Source: Trichuris trichiura (Eukaryota; Nematoda; Enoplea; Trichinellida; Trichuridae). From it: a stretch of DNA of 64,000 nucleotides. The notes below the pieces were generated by a model, which was not told where the DNA came from, ran no database searches, and saw only the letters and a program-made list of their open reading frames with translations. The stretch spans positions 4,526,001-4,590,000 of the forward strand of contig JBAJFE010000026.1 of the NCBI GenBank assembly GCA_037903355.1, written 5' to 3'. The position numbers were made by a program, and so were the translations under genes. Below are positions 1 to 10,335 of this stretch, one piece after another (position 1 is the first letter of the stretch; every line of letters begins with the position of its first letter).

Positions 1-360
1 ACCTCTCATGAATCTTAAACTTATGGAATTGTGAACCCAGACTATCTGTAATGAATGTGACTTTGGAACTACGCAGAACTACTATTTTTGAGGACCATTC
101 ATCGTTATTTTTGCTGGAATCGCTTTTTTCGTGCGCTGACGTTTACGATTTCGAAATAAATTCACTCCAAACATGATAAGACGGTTCTGCCCTACCGACT
201 GGCCTAAATAAAAAACCCATGATTAGGACGACTTATGGAATTCTGAGTGTTTTCAGAAGTTCACCAAACCTGCGCCCTCTGATGCGTAAGGATAGGATAC
301 AAGTCACTTTTGACTAAACTTCAGGGATCATTTTTATTGTCAATATTTCTCAGGTACAAA
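1..360. other. Gene-free stretch
   Basis: I see no coding exon, RNA gene or named repeat here; composition is ordinary AT-rich non-coding DNA that runs into the hammerhead-like motif. Confidence 0.4.
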
Positions 361-428
361 GGAGGCTTCAGAGCAATTACCCTTCCTTATCTGCTGAAGA
401 CGGGTAAAGGCGTTACCTGAAAGCTCCG
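361..428 (+). ncRNA. Hammerhead-ribozyme-like motif (candidate)
   Basis: A CUGAAGA box (394-400) is followed by a stem that pairs GGGUAA with UUACCU, then GAAA (419-422). The AGCUCC after GAAA pairs with GGAGGCU at the left end (one bulged G). The CAGA just after the putative CUU cleavage triplet pairs with the UCUG just before the CUGAAGA box. This is the type III hammerhead topology: three helices around CUGANGA and GAAA. An extra C between the box and stem II is not standard, so catalytic activity is uncertain. Penelope-like retroelements are known to carry hammerheads, and an RT fragment of that class occurs at about 23.0-23.4 kb. The call is structural inference only. Confidence 0.35.
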
Positions 429-439
429 GTACTCAAATT

Positions 440-1469
440 CGCTGATTTTTATAACGGGATTCTTCCGTAACAATAAAATTATACAGTTTACATGAAAAGC
501 ATTCGCTTTTGTCTCACCATGTGCACCATATATACTATCAGAACACAAGATATCACTTCGCTGAAAATGGGACGAGCTACGCCGAAAAAGGACAAGCTAT
601 CCTTTTAGTAACCACTATTTTTGCTAGCATAACGGGATATTTCGTCAATAAATCTTTTTCGTGAAGATATCAGCTCTCATTACGAACTGTTATAAACTTG
701 AAGCTTTAAATGTTTTTATAATGAAGACTAAAACAATTAAAGGGATATAACTGTATTTAACAGCGAAGGCCTATGGTTAACCTATAAAGGATGTTGTGAG
801 CGGAATAATCTAACTTATAGGTTTAACCTAGTTGCTCCTGCTGGCTCAACAGCCTCAAGAAAAACAGTGGAACATGGAACGAGACCCACCAGCGTGTGAT
901 TCCAAAGTGAGACCAATGTTTTGAGTCCCACTAGTACTATTTTATCGGTTAAACTTCTCTGTGACTCTACACGTGAAACGACTTGTTAAGCTTCTATGAA
1001 GCTCAAACAAATGGTTGCACCTTTTGAAAAACAATCGTCATTCCTGACAACCGTTTTCAAAATGTGCGATCAGTTGTTGTACTTATAGAAAAGTCAAGCG
1101 TTGTGTTTTATGATTCACTAGCCACGATCAGATAGGTTGCTATCATAAAAGGCCTGGGGACTCTATTACGGGGAAAACGTTTTGCTGAACAGAGAATTAG
1201 CATTTAAAAAAACTATTTGTTCTATGCGATGTCTTGAAGTCATTTAAACTGAGCAGTGAAAACGAAATTCAGTTGAACGTTTACAATCATCTACGCAAAA
1301 TAAACGAAGGTCGATAACAGAAGACAACTTTCCAGCCTACTTGACGAACACGTGCTAGTTTTTCAGGTTTGCGTTAGAGATTTACATTAGTCATCTGCAT
1401 GCCAGTTCTTTCGAAAACGAACCTCTTCGTTTAATTTAACTTTTTACGAGTAACTGAACGGCGCCATTT

Positions 1470-1471
<2 letters not shown>
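440..1471. other. Gene-free stretch
   Basis: No exon or structured repeat recognised between the hammerhead-like motif and the first ATT microsatellite. Confidence 0.4.

Positions 1472-1529
<58 letters not shown>
1472..1529. repeat. (ATT)n microsatellite, left flank of palindrome
   Basis: About 19 uninterrupted TAT/ATT units. A second, equally pure ATT tract lies at 2366-2432. The two tracts bracket the large inverted repeat, suggesting the element inserted into, or carries, an ATT tract. Confidence 0.95.
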
Positions 1530-2322
1530 GTTCAGCGTCTTTATTACGGTAGCTGTGTCCCGTTGGTAAGCACAAGAAAGAAAGAGAATAAAGTTTCCAG
1601 AGCTTTCGGGTCTGTCGCGACCCGTCCTCAGTGGTCAATATCAGTGTAATTTATGTGGGGAGATTTCTCTTGCATCATTTTCCATCGTTTAAACCGAGGA
1701 TTTTAAAGTTCGCTGTTGGAGATTTCTTCTGCGACTGTCAGCTGCTTGTCTACTCTTTTTTAGTCTATTCTTTTTAAATTTTCATCCATTTTTGTATCCT
1801 TTTGTTCTTTCCAGATGATTTGTGGGTCTCTATAAGTTTCCATTTGTTCCATGCCCATCAAGTGTGCAGCAGTTGTGGCGGGTGATAATATACATTAAAC
1901 ACAACACAACCTTCAACCGCGATCAAGGGGCGGATATAAGTGATGTATGGACAAATATTATCACCCGCCACAACTGCTGCACACTTGATGGGCATGGAAC
2001 AAATGGAAACTTATAGAGACCCACAAATCATCTGGAAAGAACAAAAGGATACAAAAATGGATGAAAATTTAAAAAGAATAGACTAAAAAAGAGTAGACAA
2101 GCAGCTGACAGTCGCAGAAGAAATCTCCAACAGCGAACTTTAAAATCCTCGGTTTAAACGATGGAAAATGATGCAAGAGAAATCTCCCCACATAAATTAC
2201 ACTGATATTGACCACTGAGGACGGGTCGCGACAGACCCGAAAGCTCTGGAAACTTTATTCTCTTTCTCTTTCTTTCTTGTGCTTACCAACGGGACACAGC
2301 TACCGTAATAAAGACGCTGAAC
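1530..2322. repeat. Large inverted repeat (foldback element), ~360-bp arms
   Basis: The left arm 1530-1891 and right arm 1955-2322 are almost perfect reverse complements, with a loop of about 63 bp. Each arm contains a CTGAGGA/CGGGTC...GACCCG/AAAGC stem motif related to the hammerhead-like cores elsewhere in the window (about 1597-1640 antisense, 2213-2252 sense). The near identity of the arms implies recent formation or gene conversion. No transposase is encoded; short ORFs in the arms are mirror images of each other and not protein-like. Confidence 0.9.
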
Positions 2323-2365
2323 TATGAAAACATACAGTCCCGTACTAAAACATCACATTTTCAAG

Positions 2366-2432
<67 letters not shown>
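2366..2432. repeat. (ATT)n microsatellite, right flank of palindrome
   Basis: About 22 uninterrupted ATT units, the partner of the tract at 1472-1529. An ORF through it would read as poly-isoleucine and is an artefact. Confidence 0.95.
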
Positions 2433-2433
<1 letters not shown>

Positions 2434-3596
2434 TGCTGTTGTTGTTGTCACGGGTTCACTTAATGGGGGGACACCTAGCAAGCTGTGTAAAGGAAACTAT
2501 TATCAAGAACAGAACTGCCGCTCACATTTGTGTGCATTCTAAATCTTCCGAAAGTGACCTGCTAGAGCATTAGTACATAACCGATGTACTTCTTCTAACT
2601 GCTCAACAGCTCGTTGTAGTGTTTCTCAAGTTAGGCTCGCCGTCGCGCTCTTTCCAAAACCTTAAGCTCGATGCAGTTCTCTGAGTTGATCCTACCTTTC
2701 AGGGCTTGCGGAAAAATGCAAGATGTGAACATGTGTGGTGCAGGCTGTTTCCTTCTTTCCCGCTCTTTCCTTTTCTTATTCTGCTTATTTTCGGACCCTA
2801 AACTTTAGCAATCCGCTCCCAGCAGGCAATAGCAAACCTAATCCTCCGGCAGCCTCTAGATTCCAACGTTCTTCAGGAACGCAGAGCCACGTTGAGAATC
2901 ATCAGTATCCTGGTTTTTGTATAGCGCCTCTGTCTTAAATAATGTTCTTCACGCGTAGTCGCAGTAGACTAACTTACAAGTTAAGGCATTTCAGAGTAAT
3001 AGATATTCAGCAGCTTTTCGCTTAAGGGTAGGCTATATGTAACCCTTCACTATGCTGCCCAGGTCAATTACACAGATACTAACGATGGACAAATTCGGTC
3101 CTAATTGGGACGGCCTGTTCCCGCAAGCAAGTACAAAAACATATGCTTCTGCTATAAAACTTTGCGCATCTTTGACATCTGTAACGAGATTATAATATTT
3201 CACTGAGATTTTGAAAGGACCTTTTTCCGTTACAGTTAATTCGCAAATGCTCGTGCACGCTTATATAAGTCCTGCTAATATATAGATGCTGATAATGATG
3301 CAACCCAATTGGAATAGTCATCACAAGATCAAGAAAGTATAAGCACATAAGCATGTGGTGCAAGTGTTATAAAAAGCTGCATATTCAGCCACTGATAGAG
3401 ATTCAGGTTTAATCTTAGATTATGCATAATACCTATAGAAATTATGTTTGAAAGAGAATAAAATTCAGTAGCCAGTTTCTCCTCAAAGGTATCTGTCTTC
3501 AGCTGAGAGACCCTCACGATTGAACGATATAATGTTTCTTTGCGGGACCATACAGTTTCATGGTGTAAAAGATTTACTTATGGAAAGAATCGCGTT
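2433..3596. other. Gene-free stretch
   Basis: Nothing recognisable as an exon or repeat. Downstream exons of the minus-strand K+ channel gene (S6, C-terminus) were looked for here and not found. Confidence 0.4.
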
Positions 3597-3966
3597 AAAG
3601 CGTTTTTAGAAACTTTAGAGCTTTTAGGTCACGCATCTTCACTCGTCGTCTGCGGTTGAACTACCAAAGCACATCATGACAATGAGTGAATGGGTCGTGT
3701 CGTCCTCGCATGATGGCTCAGAGAAAGTTCCTTAACCACAGTTGTTTGTAATGACACAAAATGTATAATGAAAAAAACAGACTGCGAAAAAATGGAACAT
3801 CAAACACAAAACTATAGTTCAAAATTAAGGAATACACTCTAAACTCATCATGTGCGGAAGTCGCAACTCATTAACCCATTGTCATGATGTACTTTAGTAA
3901 TTCAGCCGCTGACGATGGGCGAAGATGCATCACCTGAAAGCCCTGGAGTTTTTCAAAAAACGTTCT
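3597..3966. repeat. Palindromic MITE, ~130-bp diverged arms
   Basis: The sequence from 3597 to about 3730 matches the reverse complement of about 3840-3966, with many substitutions and a central spacer. The right arm holds a CTGACGA...CACCT-GAAA-GCCC core at about 3909-3943, so it seems to belong to the same loose repeat family as the palindromes at 1530-2322 and 28122-28331. Arm divergence shows it is older than those. Confidence 0.75.
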
Positions 3967-4380
3967 AGCGAGATCCCTCCAATAAATAGATCTTATTACC
4001 CCATTATTGCCTCAGGATATTACCCACTGCTAAATAGTTTCAGTTAGAGAACAATAAAAATAGGTATTGGCAGTTTTTAAAATGAGATTTATATTTATTA
4101 TTCTGAAAAGATTTAATTCTATTGAGAGTGTTTCGTTTTCCTAATAATAAAACAAATAATTGAGCACAGCAAAAACGAGTACAGTGCATAGACGCATCCT
4201 TTCAATAAGAGGCTTCCAAAGTAAACCTGATTAGTCGTGACGTCTTAAGCCTTGTGATGGAAGGACTTTCTTGTGCAACTGTCAGCTTCTTGTCCTTTAT
4301 CATTTCTACTGTGACTAAGAAACTGCGCATTTATGCCATCAACTAAATGTCAACAAAACGTTAAACTCAGGAAGGCTCAC
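3967..4380. other. Gene-free stretch
   Basis: No exon or structured repeat recognised between the palindromic MITE and the pore-like segment of the K+ channel gene. Confidence 0.4.
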
Positions 4381-4430
4381 TGTACAATTTATCGCCTTAT
4401 CCAATGCTCTTGAAGCACTGCGCCTCCACT
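4381..4430 (-). pseudogene. KCNQ pore-like segment with stop in the selectivity filter
   Basis: On the minus strand, directly downstream of the S5 exon, the codons read I-G-stop-G-D-K (about 4388-4405, TAA at 4399-4397). This matches the invariant I-G-Y-G-D-K of KCNQ channels except for TAA where TAT or TAC is expected. The residues before it (C-F-K-S) do not resemble the usual V-T-V-T-T, and no clean acceptor gives the right length. It may be a decayed pore exon, a sequencing error, or chance resemblance in an intron with the true exon lying outside the window. Confidence 0.35.
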
Positions 4431-4488
4431 AACTGGTCATAATTTCGAACGCCGAAAACTGAGACTGTTGAGCGCTGAAGACACTTAC

Positions 4489-6611
4489 CACACCCCACCA
4501 CATAGCATCGGCGTATGTGCTGATATGCACTTGGCTGTCCGGAATGACTACGTTCTTTTCGGCGAGAAACATGAAATATGATCCAAATATCAGACCAAGG
4601 ACCGATATGTAAATCGTTGTGACTAGCTCCTATAAAATGAGCACTTTCAAACAAGTGGTCAAGCTGTATCCGGCCAAACGTTGCGATGCATATAAACAAC
4701 CGACCACAAGAGACGCCAACTGCCATAATGCCTGTCGATTCGAAGGAGCTGCAATATATGCAGAAACTGGAAACCTCTAAACAGAAAAGCAAATTTTGTT
4801 GGAAACAGAGTTTTCTGGCACATGCCTGACAATCGCCAAGGGTATTTTCACTTCTTTCGCACATTTTGCTAACAGCGCTATGCTAGTCACGAGTACGAAG
4901 AGTTCTAAAACATGTTCTAATTTCTCTCTCTCTGCTGTGTATCATCCGTAAGTGATGTAATTATTAGTTATTGCTTTTGCAGTGACAGTATCCTTGGGAT
5001 TATTTAAATGTGCTATTTTTTATCGATCATCTGAAACGCAAACGTCTTACTTTTAGCTTCACTTGAGTTGCACAGAAACGCTGCTATGGTTTTTCAGAAC
5101 AATCTGAAGGAGTAAGAACTTTTTATTATTCCCATTTGACTGCTGTCTGCTCATTTAGCAATAAAAATGAAATGAATCGGCAGACTTTTCATCAGTATTA
5201 GTCATTATCTTAATTAATCAGCTTTCAGTATATTTAATATAGCATATAAGCCGGACTGAGGGCACACGATTACGTCTGCGCTGAAGACAAAAGCAGCGGC
5301 CTTCCGAAAGCTTCGCTTAATAAAACTTTTCACATGTTGAACATTCTGTACCACAGCGACGTTTATTTTTAAGCTTGCTTTAACTGGATACGACTTCTTA
5401 AAAAAATGACACTGGAAAACGCTCTGCACGTGTCAAGTCGAACCCCAAATAAAAAAACAAACATTCTTAAAAATAAGGTATCTTGTAATGAGCATTTAAA
5501 GTTTCGTGGTTCTAATCACAACTGATCCATGTAATAACTGAGTCAATTACAGCTTCACTTAAAAGTAGTGAAATATTAAGACCATATTAAAAGCCAGAGA
5601 ATAAGAACTTTTGTTAAATATGCTTCTACTGCTAACACAGAGTTCTGTTATACGCAATCAAGTCTGAACCATTGGTAAACGTGCACAATGTAAAGCCCAT
5701 CCTTTTGAAGGTAGTAACATTGCTGCTCGTTTAACCAAAGCAATGTGTAGTTCAGCTAACAAGACCACAGCTTTCCATATTCTGTTCCAGTAAAAATATT
5801 TGAGAGCAAATGTATTACTGGTGAGTAAATGTAGAAAATAAAACATTCTTATGTGTGTCAGAAGATTCCTGACACCTTTCTGGCTGTTCGAAATGATATT
5901 ATCCGCTGTACGATGCGGTTAAAATATCCTAGGCTGTGGAATGTTTCGTCAGGAATTCGCCTTGAGCTAACTTTACAGTAATCCAGCACCTTTCTGTGAA
6001 TTCAGCAAGTTAGAAATAGCGCTTAAAGGTCAGCCAATCTGCCAGGGAATTTCACTCGCAGTTCTAGGCAATAAGGAGAGCGCAATGCTAGTTTGTATTT
6101 AACTGAAGAGGAGAGAACAATAACGGACTTATGCAATACGCTTGTAAACAAATGAATAATTTACCAATGAGACAAATAGGCTTGCGTACAAAGCGTAGCC
6201 GCCTGGTAAGCGATGCGTACTTGAAGCGGCATCCGGCAGACCATATCCGTAAAGAATATTCACATACAAGAATGATGGTTATAGCCAGCTCCTACAAATT
6301 TAAGTCAAAACACTGTAGTGAAAACGGTTCAGCTCTCACAATGTAAAACAGTACGTGCTCCTTCATTTTGTACGGCCAGACGGTGAGAAGGAACGCAATT
6401 AAAATAATAATAAAGCTGAAATATTTTCAGTTGGAAAAGCTCCGTTCAAAAATAACAAAGCTGTATCTTGACCCTCTGCTTATACTTACACAGTGAAGTA
6501 ATAGACGTGACACTTCCAGCCCGTGGGTCGTTCTAGAAACGTAAATATTCGGCCTTGCCGAGTCATTTCAGCTGTTCGATGTTCTCGTGCATGTAACTGT
6601 TCGCTGTCCAT
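4489..6611 (-). CDS. KCNQ-like: KCNQ-type voltage-gated potassium channel, N-terminus through S5/pore entry (partial)
   Basis: Six phase-consistent exons: 6490-6611, 6340-6415, 6165-6291, 4826-4904, 4680-4776, 4489-4629. The ATG at 6611 gives a short N-terminus ending in the family signature [11 protein letters not shown]1-S2 follow (LFYIELAI...), then RIWSAGC and RLRFVRKP before S3, S3 ([12 protein letters not shown]), S4 ([17 protein letters not shown]), then S5 ([20 protein letters not shown]) and YADAMWWGV at the pore turret. The S6 and long C-terminal assembly domain were not found. S4 is poor in arginine compared with human KCNQ1: the positions of R231 and R237 are both Q. Exon 4 ends at a GC donor (intron 4777-4825, 49 nt). 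The gene forms tetrameric K+ channels in the plasma membrane if intact; the pore-like segment downstream has a stop, so it may be decaying. Confidence 0.85.
4905..6164. other. KCNQ-like intron 3
   Basis: This 1.26-kb intron separates the S2-S3 linker exon from the S3-S4 exon. All other introns in the traced part of the gene are 48-74 nt. No repeat inside is recognised. Confidence 0.7.
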
Positions 6612-8712
6612 ATTCTTGTTTAAAGCAACCTTATTGATCAATGCTTCCATGCTATATTAGTAGCAGAAGAAACGGAACAACTTTATCATTCAGTTTCATT
6701 CGTTGCTGAACAATCTATGCGCACGCCGTATTAAGCTTTAGAAAAGCCGAATGAAAGTAAGCACTTTAATACCATTTTTCTAGACCATACTGAACCATTC
6801 AGACTTCGTTGCTCTGTCTGCTACGGTTCCCTACTGGTCATCAAGATTGCTGGATTACGACAGAATGTTCATTGAGACCGCCTTCATTTCTTCAGTGTCT
6901 GCACAGCCCAAATGAACCGAACGTACAACTTGTTAATGCAATGAAAACTGCTTAAGCTACCTGAAAGGTTAAGGCTTGAGGCTTTATAAAGTTGCCGGTG
7001 GAAATGAGCACGCCTACACAAATTCGAATCTGGGATGTAAACTGCCTTTACTTCTCTCATCGTTGAACACCACCGAGTGTGGTTATTAAGCATGAACAAA
7101 AACTTGACAATGCGTGCAGCCAAAACTTATTAGATATTAACCAAACAAATTACATTGTTATTATACTTCAGCAGACGTGAAGGGTGAACAGAATTAACTT
7201 TCCTGCTGCGCAGTTCTAGCCCACGCATTCATTGGTTACCCGTTTGGACTGTGACGGTTGACAGAAAGACAAATGTTGGTCCAGGACAGATGTTTACTTT
7301 ATGGTGGAAAGATAGAGCACGGCCTTAATCAATACCGATAATTAGGTGGTCACAAATATCTCAGTTGCATGCAGAAAGTTGCATAAACAGTCTCATACTG
7401 ACCTGCATTGAAGACGAAACTGTTCCTAACCGGCGCGTGGAAATGCATAATGCAATTACGGAAATTCGACCTGACCAATCACTGTGCCTCGCTTAGAACA
7501 AGTACGAAGGGAAGGGAAAATATGAATAACTTCATTGTATTGTCTACCTATGCCCATGGAACAAAGTGAACGACTGAGAAGAACTATTTTACGTTCAAGC
7601 TGCTTCCATAAGTTCTGTGTAATTGCCAGCCATATGACAATACCACTCAAACAAAAAAACGTTAGAAAAAAATCTTCAGGTTGCGCGGAAAACAAATGAA
7701 TTTGTTCGCTCGCATGAAACAATATTATTGTCTTCTTTCCAGGGAAAAAATTTACTCAAGCAAGTCTCTGCCGAGAATAGGCTTACTATTAATATTTCAC
7801 GCATCTTACTGGCCTCCATTTTTGACAAGACCAGCGTTTGACCAGTGCCTACTTCGCTTGCAACAGAGAAGTGTGATTGAGAAAGATACGACCGTTCAAG
7901 AGAATGACCGTTTCTTCAACTGCGCTTGAAACTGTACAATAACTGTTCTGCCAAGTTTGTAAGTACGCTCATAAACGTGTACTTTGCAAACTGCTGCTAA
8001 TATAATGACCTAAATCAGTTACAAATGCAAAATTGCTGCCTATGTAATAACCCTCAGAGCAACACGATGAGCATAAGCATGCAATGCATATAAGCAAATT
8101 CCTTCTTTCTATCACTAAATAATCCAGTACATAAATGCAACCCAACACTGGATGTACAAAAATTTAATGCCAATGGAGAAAAAGAATTCGAAGACGGAAA
8201 AAAGCTGATCTGTGAGTTTCACTCAAAGCGCTGTCTAATTTGAGCTGTAACCATCATTCAACGTCAATTGAGAATAATTAAACCAGTTCACACAGGCCCT
8301 TTATAAACGCATAAAAGTACGTAGACTTGCTCGAGAAATTCTGTACTCAGGTGTAGGCGGGTTCTTGTATTAATACCAGGCTGAATCAAAATTTCTTCTA
8401 CCATTAGCTCATTTTGTTAAGATAACGAGGCATTAGTTAACAGATTTGGTGTCTCTGCTGAATGCGTCCCACGAATGGCACTTTCTGCTAGCAATGTTGA
8501 CTTCAGCTCATCGCTATTCCTTGAAACGGAAGGCAAAATGGAGTGACTGATCACTCAGGGTGTAATAACCTGCTAAGCTAATTGAAGTCCAGCAACAATG
8601 TTACAGGCTATGGCCTAGACTAAACAGTGAGAAGAAGCACCAATATATCTTTATTTTGGTTCTATGCTTAGTCTAGAAATTGCGTGTTCCAAATCGCCCG
8701 CTTTGGGTTTTC
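6612..8712. other. Gene-free stretch; includes putative KCNQ-like promoter side
   Basis: Sequence upstream of the minus-strand channel gene. No further exons or structured repeats recognised. Confidence 0.4.
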
Positions 8713-8720
8713 GTTTAGGT

Positions 8721-9050
8721 CAGTGATTCTCAAAGGAGGGCCCAAATCACCGAGGGGCCCCTGGGGCACTTTTCATCTGAGGGTGGATGCATCCGCCTGG
8801 GCCAACGTACTGAAAGGCATAGGAAAGTTTCATCGCTGCTGAGGCGTTGTGCTTACTAGGTAGCTATAAACTTGTATGCTTCCTACACTTGCATTCAAAC
8901 TTTGGAAAGACTACTCTCCCCCCCCCCCCCCCACGTTCCACCATCACAACCAATGAGCGCGCGCGAAGTTGACCAATCATAATAGGGCGTACAAACGCTC
9001 TAAAACTCTCACAGAAAAGCGTTTAGGGACCCTAAGCTTAGGAAACATTG
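8721..9050. mobile_element. Non-autonomous hAT element (MITE), 330 bp
   Basis: A perfect 8-bp target duplication GTTTAGGT (8713-8720 and 9051-9058) flanks imperfect terminal inverted repeats: CAGTGATTCTC at the left, and CAATGTTTCC when the right end is reverse-complemented. An 8-bp duplication and CAG/CAN ends are the hallmarks of hAT transposons. There is no coding capacity. A run of 15 C residues lies at 8918-8932. Confidence 0.88.
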
Positions 9051-9062
9051 GTTTAGGTGTTA

Positions 9063-10333
9063 CACGAGGGATAATTGGAAAGTTCCCGGAAAGAAGGCGC
9101 AGTGTCTAACATAACGCCAAGCGATGGGCCAAAACATGTTTAATCTTATTTCCATTATCTTCGAACCTGTACGGAGAGGTAGCCTTATCCGACGTTACGC
9201 CAGTGTGGTACAAGCTGCTCCTAAAGTTATAGTCTTCCTCGTGATATGGAAAATCTTCATTTTGAGGTCAGAGCTAACATTAAATTTCTATCCCTACTTG
9301 CTTGGCAACTGAGGAGGACTATTCCATATTTGCAGCATGTTTATACGGAAATAGTGCACCGTCTAAACTGGTTGTCTATGGATGAGGCGTTTTAAAGAGG
9401 GCAGAGAGGCCATCGAAGACGACCGGAGAAAAGGAAGACCGGCAACTGCACCGAGCGAAGGAACCCTGGCCCATGTTCAGAACCTAGTGGAAGGTGACAG
9501 CAGAATTCCCATCACGAGGATTGCTAGAATGACTGGAATCTCCCTCCATTCAGCATTTGGAATACTGCATGAAACTCTTGGTCTGAGGAAGCTTTCAGCT
9601 CGGTGGGTTTCGAAAGCGTTGCGCGAAGAACAGCTGGTTCGACGTGTTAACCTTTCTCGAGAGCTTTTAACGAAGATTGAAGTAATGAAACCGGGTTTCT
9701 CGACCGTGTCGTCACGAGAGATGAAGCGTAGATCTACCAATATGACCCTGAGAGCAAGATCCAATCCAAGCAGTGGTTACCGAGGGCGTCAGCATGTCCA
9801 GTCAAGTTCAAAGCGGAGCGGCTAGAAAGGTGAAGGCGACCATTGTCTGGGACTCGGACGGCGTAATTCTAACTTTCTCGAGAAGGAAAGCGAATAGTCA
9901 CAGCAAGTTATTACAAAGCAGTATTGCAAAAATTAAAGACGGCACTGGCAAGAAAATGGCGTGGCAATTTACACCTCGGTGTCTTTTTCCATCACGATGA
10001 CGGGCTGGCTCATTCGTCAAGGACTGTGAGGACTGTTCTCCACGAGTTTCGGTGGGAAGTCATTCCACACCTGCCCTACAGTCCAGATGTTGCCCTGTTA
10101 GGCTTTTTCCTCTTCTCAAGTTAAAATAACATTTGAAAAGCACCCTGTTCGAGTCCATGGATGAGGCCAAACGCACCGTCTCGACTTGGTGCACTACACA
10201 ACCTTCAGGATTCTACAAGGAAGGTCTGTAAAAGTGCCTAGAGGTTAGCGAAAGATATGCTGAGAAATAGGTTTGATATCAATGCAAATAAAATTTTTAT
10301 TTAATTTTTCTGGGAACTTTTCGAACATTCTCG
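9063..10333 (+). mobile_element. mariner element, full length but dead
   Basis: The ends are flanked by TA (9061-9062, 10334-10335). The left terminal repeat CGAGGGATAATTGGAAAGTT matches the reverse-complemented right end (CGAGAATGTTCGAAAAGTT...). The interior encodes a mariner transposase in pieces in different frames. At about 1.27 kb it is the usual mariner length. Confidence 0.9.
9382..10124 (+). pseudogene. mariner transposase, frameshifted
   Basis: The N-terminal HTH part (9382-9720) is open. The region then reads V-T-R-D-E-A-stop-I-Y where mariners have V-T-G-D-E-T-W-I-Y, so the first catalytic D is present and the conserved W is a stop. Later fragments sit in other frames (9773-10000, 9924-10124) and include HSSRTVRTVL and PYSPDV, the second and third catalytic-aspartate neighbourhoods of the DD34D family. 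Several frameshifts and stops rule out activity. Confidence 0.9.
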
Positions 10334-10335
10334 TA

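Noticed and set aside
1530..2322. CRISPR-like or prokaryotic repeat structures
   Set aside because: The repeats are inverted, not spaced direct repeats, and the window is clearly eukaryotic (spliced genes).
2324..2542. ORF containing a long isoleucine run
   Set aside because: It is the ATT microsatellite translated; no protein evidence.
4397..4864. 155-codon minus-strand ORF (MCERSENT...)
   Set aside because: It reads the KCNQ-like exons and introns in one continuous frame; the genuine exons lie in other frames of the same strand with clear splice sites.
7000..7040. GATTC/TTCGAATC words that look like a tRNA B box
   Set aside because: No A box or cloverleaf around them; no tRNA gene was found anywhere in the window.
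9477..9764. 95-codon minus-strand ORF
   Set aside because: Shadow of the mariner transposase N-terminus.
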